Source of the DNA: Ruminococcus sp.
GTDB taxonomy: Bacteria > Bacillota > Clostridia > Oscillospirales > Ruminococcaceae
Reading direction: 5' to 3'
DNA length: 34,160 bases
Assembly (NCBI GenBank): GCA_017542475.1
Contig: JAFXXD010000037.1
Location: 1-34,160, forward strand
Both the position numbers and the translations under genes were made by a program. Numbering within the stretch: the stretch's first letter is position 1; the number at the start of each line of letters is the position of its first letter. This document shows positions 23,216 through 31,358 of the stretch, piece by piece. The notes under the pieces were generated by a model. It did no database searches. It was not told the DNA's origin and saw nothing but the letters and a program-made list of their open reading frames with translations.

Positions 23216-23835
23216 ATCACATAAGCCTTTCCGTCGCGTATCTCTATCCTGTCCTGACAGAAGAGCGAAACCGCCTCGGGGAGTATCTTCCACTCAGCCT
23301 GTTCCATAATGCGCTTCTGGAGAGTTTCGGGCGTGTCGCCGTTCTCTACGGGGACAGCCTTCTGCACGATTATCGGACCTCCGTCGCAGACCTCGGTCAC
23401 GAAATGCACGGTCGCGCCCGAGAGCTTCACTCCCGCCGCAAGCGCTGCCTCGTGGACGTGCAGCCCGTAGAAGCCCTTGCCGCAGAAGCTCGGTATCAGC
23501 GCAGGGTGGACGTTCATCATCTTATAGGGGAAAGCCTTTACTATCTGCTCGTCGAGTATGGTCATAAAGCCCGCGTACACGACGAGGTCAGCCTTCTCCG
23601 CGAGGAGAGCGTCTGTGACAGCCTTAGTGTAGGAGGCTATGTCGGCGTAGTCCTTTCGCGGGATAACGAGGCTCTTTATGCCGTTCTGAGCGGCACGTTC
23701 AAGCGCATAGACGCCCTCCTTCGAGGATATCACGCAGCTTATCCTGCCGTTTTTGATGATACCCGACTTCTCGGCGTCGATGAGTGCCTGAAGGTTCGTG
23801 CCTCCTCCCGAGACGAGGACAGCTATATTTTTCAT
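23212..23835 (-). CDS. purN: Phosphoribosylglycinamide formyltransferase
   Basis: PurN converts GAR to FGAR with 10-formyltetrahydrofolate, the third step of purine synthesis. The ATG at 23835 (MKNIAVLVSGGGTNLQALID) is eight bases from AGGAGG; the ATG at 23841 is too close to that site. The family signatures are SGGGTNLQ, the catalytic region MNVHPALIPSFCGKGFYGLH (Asn and His), and GATVHFVTEVCDGGPIIVQ with the catalytic Asp. Length 207 is normal. It lies 15 nt after a DUF3592 gene and overlaps the next gene by four bases. Confidence 0.96.
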   Translation of the reverse strand: MKNIAVLVSGGGTNLQALIDAEKSGIIKNGRISCVISSKEGVYALERAAQNGIKSLVIPRKDYADIASYTKAVTDALLAEKADLVVYAGFMTILDEQIVKAFPYKMMNVHPALIPSFCGKGFYGLHVHEAALAAGVKLSGATVHFVTEVCDGGPIIVQKAVPVENGDTPETLQKRIMEQAEWKILPEAVSLFCQDRIEIRDGKAYVI

Positions 23836-23850
23836 TGTCATTTCCTCCTG

Positions 23851-24318
23851 TCAGCGGAAAATAATTATCAGAAGCACGAGCAGAGCGGGAACGCTTCCGA
23901 AGATGATAAATCTGTAGTAATCCTTCACGAGGTCGTTTTCCCTGTTCGCGAAGTAGAAGAAAATGGGGTCATCGGGGTCGTAGCACACCATTTCCTGCGA
24001 GCCTATCTCATATTTCTGCACGGTATCGGCTACGGAATAGACCGAGCTGACAGCTCTGCCGTCCTCGGTCTCGTATTTGACGATGGGGTAGTAGTGCCTG
24101 ACGACCTCGGTAGCCTCGTGGTAGTCCGAGACAGTGCCGAACACCGCCACGGAGCGTTTCTGCCGCTTCCTCACTGTTGATATGTGCCACAGGAAGAGCG
24201 CCACCATCATAACGTATATGCCGAGCAGTCCGTACAGCAGACAGCCGTAGTGGAAGGTGATACCTACCGTCAGGAACGAAGCCACCGCCCAAACGCAGTC
24301 GGCAAAGCCTATCTTCAC
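23851..24318 (-). CDS. DUF3592-like membrane protein
   Basis: The protein of 155 residues has two hydrophobic segments at the N-terminus (about 10-45), a soluble middle part, and one hydrophobic segment at the C-terminus (IIFGSVPALLVLLIIIF). The middle contains YPIVKYETEDGR and CYDPDDPIFFYFA, typical for DUF3592, whose function is unknown. GTG at 24318 (MKIGFADCVW) is chosen since it sits eight bases after AAGAGG; an in-frame GTG at 24327 overlaps that site. It lies 15 nt after the expansin gene, probably on the same transcript. Confidence 0.75.
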   Translation of the reverse strand: MKIGFADCVWAVASFLTVGITFHYGCLLYGLLGIYVMMVALFLWHISTVRKRQKRSVAVFGTVSDYHEATEVVRHYYPIVKYETEDGRAVSSVYSVADTVQKYEIGSQEMVCYDPDDPIFFYFANRENDLVKDYYRFIIFGSVPALLVLLIIIFR

Positions 24319-24333
24319 AGCACACACCTCTCT

Positions 24334-25206
24334 TTATTTCGGGAACTGCACGTGTCCCTGTATTATCTCTGTGTCGTCGGTGGAGAGCGGAATGCCCTTA
24401 TCGACGATGACCTGTCCGTAGATATCGGTAATGCGGAAATCGAACGGACCCGCGCCCATTTCTCGCGACTCGAAGTAGTTGTAGGCACGGCGCTCTATCT
24501 CGACCCATTCGCCGTCCTTCATATATTCGAGCCTTGTTATCGGATAGCGGTGGTTGCGCACCTGCACGCCGCACCAGAACTCCGTCGTGCCCTCCTTGTA
24601 CTTGTAGCACACGGGAGCATCCTCCGCCGAATCGAGCGGCACTATCTTCCAGCTGACGGGAACTCTTCCCTTCTCCACGGGAGCTATCAGCGGGAAGGCG
24701 TCGGTGTAGAGGTCGAGGTCGCCCTTTTTGCCCTCGGGGAGCTCGTCGGTGACGAGCATATTTATCGTGCCGAGCTCGCCCGTGACCTCAAGGTAAGCAC
24801 CCGCGAGCTGAGCGCAGTTGTAGTCGGAGTGGTTCATCGCGACTATCCAGTAATCGTGGGAGACGGGGTCGAGCATAGCGTGACCGCCCTCGTATCCGCC
24901 GCCGTAGAACGTGCCCTCGCCCGTGTGGACGGTGCCCTTGGGCTCGAGGATACAGCTCTCGTCTATGGTGTAGTCGCTGTCGTAGCCGCCGCTTGAAGAA
25001 GAGACAGGCTTACCGAGCACGAAGTCGGAGACGGCTTGGAGCTCCGCCTTGTCAGCGCCCGACTGCCGCGCCGCGACGATATCGAAGGTATCGACGCGCC
25101 CGTCGGAGTTGTAGTCCATAGGGATATTTCCCGCCGAGAAAGCGGGGACTGCCGTCACGGTCATTATCACTGCTGCCGCAGCAGCTGAAATGATGAGCTT
25201 TTTCAT
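24334..25206 (-). CDS. Secreted bacterial expansin with N-terminal half dockerin
   Basis: Expansins loosen cellulose networks without hydrolysis. The signal peptide covers about residues 1-25. A single dockerin-type calcium loop follows (MDYNSDGRVDTFDIVAARQ), then a helix ending SDFVLGKP that looks like a second dockerin repeat without its calcium loop. From about residue 85 the sequence parallels Bacillus EXLX1: GTFYGGGYEGGHAMLDP, YLEVTGELGTINMLVTDELP, GDLDLYTDAF, then the cellulose-binding second domain with CGVQVRNHRYP and a final GHVQFPK. The two catalytic-cleft Asp residues (VTD and LDL) are kept, but the cleft Tyr is Leu, and the first aromatic of the WW pair is Phe (FW). Length is 290. 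The ATG at 25206 follows AAGGTGATG. It sits between purM and DUF3592/purN, an odd place. Confidence 0.88.
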   Translation of the reverse strand: MKKLIISAAAAAVIMTVTAVPAFSAGNIPMDYNSDGRVDTFDIVAARQSGADKAELQAVSDFVLGKPVSSSSGGYDSDYTIDESCILEPKGTVHTGEGTFYGGGYEGGHAMLDPVSHDYWIVAMNHSDYNCAQLAGAYLEVTGELGTINMLVTDELPEGKKGDLDLYTDAFPLIAPVEKGRVPVSWKIVPLDSAEDAPVCYKYKEGTTEFWCGVQVRNHRYPITRLEYMKDGEWVEIERRAYNYFESREMGAGPFDFRITDIYGQVIVDKGIPLSTDDTEIIQGHVQFPK

Positions 25207-25224
25207 AACATCACCTTGTCGCAC

Positions 25225-25250
25225 GGGACGCCGAGGGCGGCGTTCCCTAC
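25225..25250. repeat. 26-nt palindromic repeat, second copy
   Basis: GGGACGCCGAGGGCGGCGTT plus CCCTAC differs by one base from 12890-12915. It lies 19 bases upstream of the expansin ATG. Confidence 0.75.
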
Positions 25251-25269
25251 AAATTATCCATAAATCGAC

Positions 25270-25288
25270 GGGCGGCGAAACGCCGCCC
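25270..25288. repeat. Palindromic repeat GGGCGGCG type
   Basis: GGGCGGCG-aaa-CGCCGCCC, followed by CTGCATA, is a perfect eight-base-pair hairpin of the same intergenic family. It lies between the purM end and the expansin start. Confidence 0.65.
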
Positions 25289-25299
25289 CTGCATAATTT

Positions 25300-25446
25300 C
25301 GCAATTGCTTCCCGCCGAAAGCAGACTATGCCGTCTGAACAGGGTGAGCGAGCAAAGCGAGCGGCAACGAAGTTCGGGGTCAGGGGAACTGTGTTCCCCT
25401 GCGGGGTTCGGGGCAGAGCCCCGACGGGTCAAGGGCAGAGCCCTTG
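25300..25446. repeat. Modular hairpin repeat, copy B (downstream of purM)
   Basis: It shares the head (CGCAATTG, CCGAAAGCAGACTATGCC, GCGAGCGGCAACG) with copy A at 19454-19601 and carries three tiny-loop hairpins: CAGGGGAAC-tgt-GTTCCCCTG (25381-25401), TCGGGGC-aga-GCCCCGA (25408-25424) and CAAGGGC-aga-GCCCTTG (25430-25446). The last touches the purM stop codon, so it might also protect or end the purM transcript, though no T run follows. Confidence 0.75.
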
Positions 25447-26484
25447 TCAGCAAATGATAACGCCTTCTTCGGACTCAACGAGCTCGCCGAGGATATAAGC
25501 GTCCTCGCCCGCAGTCTTGATAGCTGCGACAGCCTTGTCTGCGTCGTTCTTATCCACGCAAACGACCATACCTACGCCCATATTGAAGGTGTTGAACATA
25601 TCGCGCTCGGGGATGTCGCCGCAGCGCTTGATGAGGTCGAATATCGGGAGCACCTGAACAGCATTGCGCTCTATCTTAGCCGCGAGACTGCTCGGGAGCG
25701 AGCGCGGGATATTCTCGTAGAAGCCGCCGCCCGTGATGTGGGAGATGGACTTCACATTAACAGCCTTGAGGAGGCTCATCACAGCCTTCACGTAAATTCT
25801 TGTAGGTGTGAGGAGAGCCTCGCCGAGAGTAGCACCGAGGTCATCGAAGTGCATATTCAGCTTCTCCTCGTTTACGTCGAACACGCTTCTTACGAGCGAG
25901 AAGCCGTTCGAGTGCACGCCGCTCGACTTTATGGCAATGAGGACATCTCCCGCCTTCTGAGTTTCGGGCTTGAGTATCTTGTCCTTATCGACAACGCCGA
26001 CCGAGAAGCCTGCGAGGTCGTACTCGTCCTCGGGCATAAGACCGGGGTGCTCGGCAGTCTCGCCGCCGATGAGAGCGCACTCAGCCTGCACGCAGCCCTC
26101 AGCTACGCCCGAAACGATGTCCGCGATCTTCTCGGGGACATTCTTTCCGCAGGCGATATAGTCGAGGAAGAACTGCGGCTTTGCACCGCAGCAGATGATG
26201 TCGTTCACGCACATAGCGACGCAGTCGATGCCGACGGTGTCGTGCTTGTCGAGAATGAACGCTATCTTTATCTTTGTACCGACGCCGTCCGTACCCGAAA
26301 CGAGAACGGGCTTGCTGATACCTGTGAGGTCAAGCTCGAACAGACCGCCGAAGCCGCCGATGCCCGAAAGAACGCCGGGTATCATGGTACGCGCGATGTG
26401 CTGCTTCATCAGCTCGACTGACTTATAGCCGGCAGTAACGTCAACGCCTGCCTTCTTGTAGCTCTCGGAAAAACTGTTGTTCAT
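25447..26484 (-). CDS. purM: Phosphoribosylformylglycinamidine cyclo-ligase (AIR synthetase)
   Basis: PurM closes the imidazole ring of FGAM using ATP to give AIR. The 345-residue product has the typical [20 protein letters not shown] start, the ATP-site region [27 protein letters not shown], and [12 protein letters not shown]. The ATG follows TGGAGGAA. Between purF and purM lie 142 nt with palindromic repeats; I see no clear promoter there. The expansin gene follows on the same strand after 240 nt of repeats. Confidence 0.97.
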   Translation of the reverse strand: MNNSFSESYKKAGVDVTAGYKSVELMKQHIARTMIPGVLSGIGGFGGLFELDLTGISKPVLVSGTDGVGTKIKIAFILDKHDTVGIDCVAMCVNDIICCGAKPQFFLDYIACGKNVPEKIADIVSGVAEGCVQAECALIGGETAEHPGLMPEDEYDLAGFSVGVVDKDKILKPETQKAGDVLIAIKSSGVHSNGFSLVRSVFDVNEEKLNMHFDDLGATLGEALLTPTRIYVKAVMSLLKAVNVKSISHITGGGFYENIPRSLPSSLAAKIERNAVQVLPIFDLIKRCGDIPERDMFNTFNMGVGMVVCVDKNDADKAVAAIKTAGEDAYILGELVESEEGVIIC

Positions 26485-26512
26485 GTCTGATATTCCTCCA
26501 TTTAAAAGAAAT

Positions 26513-26583
26513 GTAGGGGACGGCGTCCCCGACGTCCCTCGGCAGATTTATTCACGGGCTGTCGAGGACGCCAGCCCCTACAT
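26513..26583. repeat. Two TAGGG/CCCTA-bordered palindromes before purM
   Basis: TGTAGGGGACG-g-CGTCCCC (to 26530) and GGGCTG (26556-26561) paired with CAGCCC (26572-26577), ending in CCTACATA. The region starts with TGTAGGGG and ends with CCCCTACA, thus its ends are inverted copies. This could be one small mobile element. Confidence 0.65.
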
Positions 26584-26590
26584 AATGCTG

Positions 26591-26624
26591 TAATTACGAA
26601 TTACGCATTACGAATTACGCATTT
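26591..26624. repeat. AATTACGAATTACGCATT short tandem repeat
   Basis: Units of TAATTACGAATTACGCATTA and CGAATTACGCATT follow each other just after the purF stop. Related in style to the GAATTCCG run at 22582-22614. Confidence 0.7.
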
Positions 26625-26626
26625 GA

Positions 26627-28051
26627 TTATTCTTTTCCGCTCCAGCAGTAGGTGCAGAGGCTGCACTCGGGAAGTCCGACCGCCTTTACCTTACCCTCCA
26701 GCGACTGGAACTCCAGCGAGGTGAGCTTGAGGCGCTTGCATATCTCGTCGCGCATACGCTTGCCGCGCTCGGTGTTGGTATCGCTGTATTCGGCGAGGTA
26801 CTTCACGCCCTCCTCGCCCTCGAATTCGTCGATGATCTGACGGGCGATGAGCTCCAGCTCGGAGTGGCTGCGTGAGAAGTTGAGGTACTTGCAGCCGTAC
26901 ATTATAGGCGGACAGGCAGAGCGCATATGTACTTCCTTGGCGCCGTTCTCGTAGAGGAACTCGACAGTTTCTCTCATCTGCGTGCCGCGTACTATACTGT
27001 CGTCCACGAAGAGAAGGCGCTTGCCCTCGATGAGCTCGTGAACGGGAATGAGCTTCATTTTAGCGACCACGTTTCTCATGCTCTGATTGGTAGGCATAAA
27101 GCTTCGCGGCCACGTGGGGGTGTACTTGATGAACGGGCGGGCAAAGGGAATGCCGCTCCTGTTGGCGTAGCCGATAGCGTGAGGCGTGCCCGAATCGGGA
27201 ACTCCGCACACGTAGTCAACATCGGGGAGCTTGCCTGCCGCGATGTCATTTTCAGCCATTATCTCGCCGTTGCGGGTACGCATCACCTCGACATTCACGC
27301 CCTCATAGCAGGCAGTCGGGTAGCCGTAATACGTCCACAGGAAGGTGCATATCTTCATCTTTGAAGGGTCGCCCTCGGCGAGGACGTCCACGCCGTCTGC
27401 GGTTATCTTCACTATCTCGCCTGCCTGAAGCTCCTTGCAGGTCTCATAGCCGAGCTTCTGGAAGGCGAAGCTCTCGGTGGAGAGGCAGTAGCCGTCCCAG
27501 CGCTTGCCAACGACGACAGGCAGTCTGCCGTACTTGTCGCGGGCGGCGATGATACTGTCCTTGGTGAGTATGATAAGGGACATCGTGCCCTCTATCTTTT
27601 CCTGAGCGTAGCGTATGCCCTCGACGAAGCTACCGCGCTGAGCGATGAGAGCGCCGATGAGGTCGCCCGAGTTGATATTTCCGCTCGACATAGCCTCGAA
27701 GTTGGCACAGCCGTTCTCGAGGAGCTCGTCCACGAGTGCGTCGGCGTTGCGGATGATGCCGACCGAGCAGACGGCGTAAAGGCCCATTTTCGAGCGCACG
27801 AGGATAGGCTGGGGGTCTGTATCGCTGATACAGCCGATACAGAGCTTGCCTCTCATATTAACAACGTCGTCCTCGAATTTAGTTCTGAAGGGTGAATTTT
27901 CTATACTGTGAATGTTTCTCTGAAAGCCCTTGTCCTCGGAGTACGAGGTCATACCGCCGCGGCGCGTGCCGAGGTGGGAGTGGTAGTCCGTACCGAAAAA
28001 AACATCAGTAATGCAGTCGTTCTTGGAAGCCGCACCGAAAAATCCGCCCAT
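26627..28051 (-). CDS. PurF-like amidophosphoribosyltransferase, glutaminase site apparently lost
   Basis: PurF makes phosphoribosylamine from PRPP and glutamine, the first purine step. The PRTase half is intact: the PRPP motif FVDDSIVRGT is at 348-357, and Cys235, Cys387, Cys463 and Cys466 match the Fe-S ligands of Bacillus PurF. The N-terminal Ntn domain is not normal: it begins MGGFFGAASK where PurF has (M)CGIVGI, so the catalytic N-terminal Cys is Gly. The start is fixed by the in-frame stop of purC three bases upstream. Other glutamine-site positions also differ (GCISDT for GHVRYST, CSVGIIRNA for AHNGNLTNA). It may use free ammonia, a partner, or be a paralogue. Length is 474. Homologues of this type are, as I recall, usually just annotated as amidophosphoribosyltransferase. 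Confidence 0.85.
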   Translation of the reverse strand: MGGFFGAASKNDCITDVFFGTDYHSHLGTRRGGMTSYSEDKGFQRNIHSIENSPFRTKFEDDVVNMRGKLCIGCISDTDPQPILVRSKMGLYAVCSVGIIRNADALVDELLENGCANFEAMSSGNINSGDLIGALIAQRGSFVEGIRYAQEKIEGTMSLIILTKDSIIAARDKYGRLPVVVGKRWDGYCLSTESFAFQKLGYETCKELQAGEIVKITADGVDVLAEGDPSKMKICTFLWTYYGYPTACYEGVNVEVMRTRNGEIMAENDIAAGKLPDVDYVCGVPDSGTPHAIGYANRSGIPFARPFIKYTPTWPRSFMPTNQSMRNVVAKMKLIPVHELIEGKRLLFVDDSIVRGTQMRETVEFLYENGAKEVHMRSACPPIMYGCKYLNFSRSHSELELIARQIIDEFEGEEGVKYLAEYSDTNTERGKRMRDEICKRLKLTSLEFQSLEGKVKAVGLPECSLCTYCWSGKE

Positions 28052-28054
28052 AGC

Positions 28055-28774
28055 TTATTCTCCCATAAGTCTCTTCATGATTTCCTGATATGCCTCTTCA
28101 ACGCCGCCCATATCTCTGCGGAAGCGGTCCTTGTCGAGCTTCTCGTGGGTCGTGGAATCCCAGAAGCGGCAGGTATCGGGGGATATCTCGTCAGCGAGGA
28201 TGATAGTGCCGTCGGAAGTCTTACCGAACTCTATCTTGAAGTCGATGAGGTCGATGTTGAGACCCTTGAAGAACTTCACCATGAACTCGTTTACCTTGAA
28301 CGCATACTTTGCGATGGTATCTATCTCCTCCTTGGTAGCGATACCGAGAGCGAGAGCGTAGTAGTCGTTGATGAAGGGGTCGCCGAGGTCGTCGTTCTTA
28401 TAGCTGAATTCGAGTATCGGGCAGAGGAGCTGCTTGCCTTCTTCAACGCCCATTCTCTTGGAGAAGCTTCCTGCGGCTACGTTTCTGATGATTACCTCAA
28501 GGGGAACGATGGATACCTTTTTAACGATAGTCTCGCGGTCGCTTATCTCCTCTACGAGATGTGTGGGAACGCCTTCCTTCTCGAGCATCTTGAACATAAA
28601 GTTGGTCATCTTGTTGTTGATGACGCCCTTGCCTGCGATAGTGCCCTTCTTCTCGCCGTTGAACGCAGTAGCGTCGTCCTTGTAGTCAACGATAACGAGG
28701 TCGGGGTCGTTTGTGGCATAGACCTTCTTAGCCTTGCCCTCATAGAGCTGTTCCTTTTTAACGATGTTTTCCAT
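28055..28774 (-). CDS. purC: SAICAR synthetase
   Basis: PurC couples CAIR with aspartate using ATP. The 239-residue product shows [54 protein letters not shown] and the later SPDTCRFWD, all of them family signatures. Length is normal. AAGGAGG precedes the ATG. The stop is three bases from the purF start and lies in the same frame. A GC-rich inverted repeat (28817-28832) lies in the gap before it. Confidence 0.97.
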   Translation of the reverse strand: MENIVKKEQLYEGKAKKVYATNDPDLVIVDYKDDATAFNGEKKGTIAGKGVINNKMTNFMFKMLEKEGVPTHLVEEISDRETIVKKVSIVPLEVIIRNVAAGSFSKRMGVEEGKQLLCPILEFSYKNDDLGDPFINDYYALALGIATKEEIDTIAKYAFKVNEFMVKFFKGLNIDLIDFKIEFGKTSDGTIILADEISPDTCRFWDSTTHEKLDKDRFRRDMGGVEEAYQEIMKRLMGE

Positions 28775-28816
28775 TTCAAAAATCCTCCTTGAGATTTATA
28801 TAAATGTATATGCAAC

Positions 28817-28832
28817 CCCGCTTCAATGCGGG
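28817..28832. other. Small inverted repeat in the purC leader
   Basis: CCCGC-ttcaat-GCGGG forms a five-base-pair hairpin between the DUF6440 gene and purC. No T run follows on the minus strand, so it is not a clear terminator. It might separate or stabilise transcripts. Confidence 0.4.
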
Positions 28833-28845
28833 AATTGTGAGCTTG

Positions 28846-29070
28846 TTAATCCTCTGTGCTGTACTCCGACAGCGGTGATACCACGACATTTCCGTTCGGG
28901 TCGAGCAGGGGAGTGAGACCGCTGTAGCCCTCGCCGACGGTGTTTATGTAGTTGACGCCCGTCTCGGTGTCAACGAGTATCTGCAAAGCTCCCATAGAGA
29001 GCGTTTTTTCGAGCCTCTGCTCGTGAGTGACGATGAAGCGCGGACGCTTCTTTTCCTTTTTCTCAAACAT
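28846..29070 (-). CDS. DUF6440-like small protein
   Basis: A 74-residue soluble protein beginning MFEKKEKKRPRFIVTHEQRL with LSMGALQILVDTETGVNYIN and GYSGLTPLLDPNGNVV. It resembles a small uncharacterised family (DUF6440) common in Clostridia, by my recollection. ATG 29070 lies five bases after the HAD gene stop; a much longer frame reading through that gene is not real. Function unknown. Confidence 0.7.
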   Translation of the reverse strand: MFEKKEKKRPRFIVTHEQRLEKTLSMGALQILVDTETGVNYINTVGEGYSGLTPLLDPNGNVVVSPLSEYSTED

Positions 29071-29075
29071 AGCCT

Positions 29076-29729
29076 TCAATCCTTTCGTATGAGCATATCC
29101 GCGGCTGCCTGCGGAGTTTCCGCGGTGTAGTCGGCACCTGCTCCTTTGAACTCCTCCGCCGAGCCGTAGCCCCACAGCGCCCCGAGGCATTCAATGCCCG
29201 TCTGATGTGCGCCGAGAACGTCGTTCTGCCTGTCGCCGACCATCAGCACCTGCGAGCGGTCGGTGACGCCCGCCCTTGCGAGCACGTCCTCAATGACCTG
29301 AGCCTTTGTGATGCGCCCGACCTCAGCATCTGCACCGCCGACAACGTCGAAATACTTCGCAAGGTCGAATTTATCCATTATCCTGACGGAGTAGCATTCG
29401 AGCTTGCAGGTCGCGACTGCGAGGCACATTCCCGCGCTCCTGAGGCGTTCCAGCATTTCGCGGATACCGTCGTATACGTGATTCTCGAACAGCCCGACCG
29501 TGCTGTATCTCTCGCGGAACACCCGCACAGCCTCATCTGCCCGCTCATCGCTCATACCGCAGAACATCCTGAACGAATCTCCGAGCGGCGGACCGAGGAA
29601 GCGGTCGGGGTCGTCGGGTATCTCGAAGCCGAGCTTTTCCGCGGAGTAGTACAGGCTTTTCATTATGCCCTCGCGCGAATCGGTGAGCGTGCCGTCGAGG
29701 TCGAAAAGTATGTATCTGAATCTGTTCAT
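29076..29729 (-). CDS. HAD-family hydrolase (Gph/phosphatase type)
   Basis: A small-molecule phosphatase of 217 residues. The nucleophile motif FDLDGTLTDS (Asp10, Asp12) is at the start, a helical cap domain covers about 17-80, motif II is in LAVATCK, motif III Lys in ITKAQ, and motif IV is VGDRQNDVLGA. This resembles phosphoglycolate phosphatase or pyrophosphatase-like subfamily IA enzymes; substrate is not readable. Its ATG overlaps the purE stop by one base (TGATG), so it may act on a nucleotide or sugar phosphate in the purine pathway; this is only inferred from position. Confidence 0.88.
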   Translation of the reverse strand: MNRFRYILFDLDGTLTDSREGIMKSLYYSAEKLGFEIPDDPDRFLGPPLGDSFRMFCGMSDERADEAVRVFRERYSTVGLFENHVYDGIREMLERLRSAGMCLAVATCKLECYSVRIMDKFDLAKYFDVVGGADAEVGRITKAQVIEDVLARAGVTDRSQVLMVGDRQNDVLGAHQTGIECLGALWGYGSAEEFKGAGADYTAETPQAAADMLIRKD

Positions 29730-30229
29730 CAGAGCGCGGGTATCTGCTCCTGCAAAGCCTTGTCCTTAGCGATAACGCCGTCAGCCATAGCCTTCTTCTC
29801 TGCGGCGAGCTTCTCTGCGAGAGCCTCGTCCTCAATGGCGAGCATCTGAACCGCGAGCACAGCCGCGTTCTTTGCACCGTCTATGCCGACGGTAGCCACG
29901 GGCACTCCGGGAGGCATCATAACTGTCGCGAGGAGAGCGTCCACACCCTCGAGAGCTTTCGACTTCATCGGTATGCCGATGACGGGGAGGGTGGTGTGTC
30001 CCGCGACAACGCCCGCGAGGTGAGCCGCCATACCTGCCGCGCAGATGACAGCTCCGAAGCCGTTCGCTCTTGCGTTAGAGGCGAATTCGCACGCCTCCGC
30101 GGGAGTCCTGTGTGCGCTCATAACTCTGCACTCGAACTCAACGCCGTACTTTTTCAGCTCTGTGAGAGCCGACTTTACAACAGGGAAATCGCTGTCGCTT
30201 CCCATGATGACTGCAACCTTTTTAGACAT
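29729..30229 (-). CDS. purE: N5-carboxyaminoimidazole ribonucleotide mutase
   Basis: PurE (class I) rearranges N5-CAIR to CAIR. The 166-residue product has the family signatures [52 protein letters not shown] and [19 protein letters not shown]. The ATG overlaps the end of the upstream WG-type gene by eight bases, with GGAG in that gene, and the stop overlaps the HAD gene. No purK is visible in this window. Confidence 0.97.
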   Translation of the reverse strand: MSKKVAVIMGSDSDFPVVKSALTELKKYGVEFECRVMSAHRTPAEACEFASNARANGFGAVICAAGMAAHLAGVVAGHTTLPVIGIPMKSKALEGVDALLATVMMPPGVPVATVGIDGAKNAAVLAVQMLAIEDEALAEKLAAEKKAMADGVIAKDKALQEQIPAL

Positions 30230-31334
30230 TTTCTATTCTCCGTTCCGCCTTATCGGCTTTGTTTTTCTCCGCCTCATCGTCGGCGGGCTTTTCATCCTTT
30301 TTCTCGGGCTTGGGATAGTCGGGCGCGTCCTTCTCGAACGAGCCGTAGATAGCCTTGAGGTCGCTCTCGGAGCTGCCGCTGAATCCCACAGCCGCCTTGT
30401 ATTTATCGCGAAGAGCCTTGCGCTCTCCGTTTTCATCGGTATAGGTTATCTCCGTCTCGGCATTGAACGTCACCTCATAGCAGGGAATGTCGTTCTCGCT
30501 TCTCACGGAGTATATATGCACGTCGGAAATGCCGAACAGCCATTTCGAGAGCAGCCTGTGGTCGTCGGGGAAGAGCGGCGAGAAGCCCGCGCGGCTTCCC
30601 TTGGTTATCCCCGAGAGCACCTCATCGTCATCGCTGTAGGCGTACACGACGTATTTTTCGGTCATATCCGTCATATCCTCTATCATAGGGACAGTCAGCT
30701 TCGAGAGCAAAACTCTGCTGTTCAGCTCGACGCTGTAGGAAGCACCCATAGCCATTCCGCTGTAGGCGGCGCGCTTGAAGAGCAGACCGTCGCTGCTGTG
30801 CGTGAAGGTATAGGTGCCGCCGCCGTCGGTGAGGACGAGGTCGGCGCCCTGAGTGCTGCACGACTTCCACGTTCTGCGGAAGCAGGGCTCGAACTGTCTG
30901 TCGTAGAGGACATACCGCCCGTCGGAGGCACTCTCCGCCGAGTAGTAGGTGCTGCCGCCGAGCGACAGCTTAGAGATGTTGCTGTATATCAGCGGTATGA
31001 CGATATTTCCGTCGCGGTCAACGCAGCCGAAGAGCCTGCTGCTGCCGATACCGCTTGTGACTATGCACTTGCCGCCCGTAGCGAATCTGAGGTCTGTCCA
31101 CTCCGAGTTGATGAGTATCCTGTTGTCGGAGTCCGCCAGCCCGTAGCGCCCGTTGGCGTCGGTGAAGATATAGTTGCCGTCAGTGTCGGAAGCGCCCTTG
31201 CGGACTATCTCCGTCTGCGTGCTGTCCTTTGTTGTATCCGCGGGGACGCTGAGGTAGAAGTGCGTTATTGCCGCCGCGAGTATTATCACGACGATGAACA
31301 GGAACGACACGACCAGCCTTGTCTGCTTGTTCAA
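30222..31334 (-). CDS. Membrane-anchored WG-repeat-like protein
   Basis: The 370-residue protein has one N-terminal membrane helix (LVVSFLFIVVIILAAAITHFYL) and a large extracellular part. Residues 55-130 have WG-like repeats (NYIFTDANGRYGLADSDNRI, then FGCVDRDGNIVIPLIYSNIS). The C-terminal 30 residues are made of Lys, Glu and Asp. A TTG at 31334 follows GGAGGTGAGG with good spacing and is chosen as start. It is 24 nt after the glycosyltransferase gene and overlaps purE by eight bases. Function unknown; probably acts on the cell surface. Confidence 0.75.
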   Translation of the reverse strand: MNKQTRLVVSFLFIVVIILAAAITHFYLSVPADTTKDSTQTEIVRKGASDTDGNYIFTDANGRYGLADSDNRILINSEWTDLRFATGGKCIVTSGIGSSRLFGCVDRDGNIVIPLIYSNISKLSLGGSTYYSAESASDGRYVLYDRQFEPCFRRTWKSCSTQGADLVLTDGGGTYTFTHSSDGLLFKRAAYSGMAMGASYSVELNSRVLLSKLTVPMIEDMTDMTEKYVVYAYSDDDEVLSGITKGSRAGFSPLFPDDHRLLSKWLFGISDVHIYSVRSENDIPCYEVTFNAETEITYTDENGERKALRDKYKAAVGFSGSSESDLKAIYGSFEKDAPDYPKPEKKDEKPADDEAEKNKADKAERRIENV

Positions 31335-31358
31335 GGCGACCTCACCTCCCGCAGAGGG

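Noticed and set aside
25444-26421. + strand open frame (325 codons) opposite purM
   Set aside because: purM is unmistakable; the opposite frame is a by-product of its codon use.
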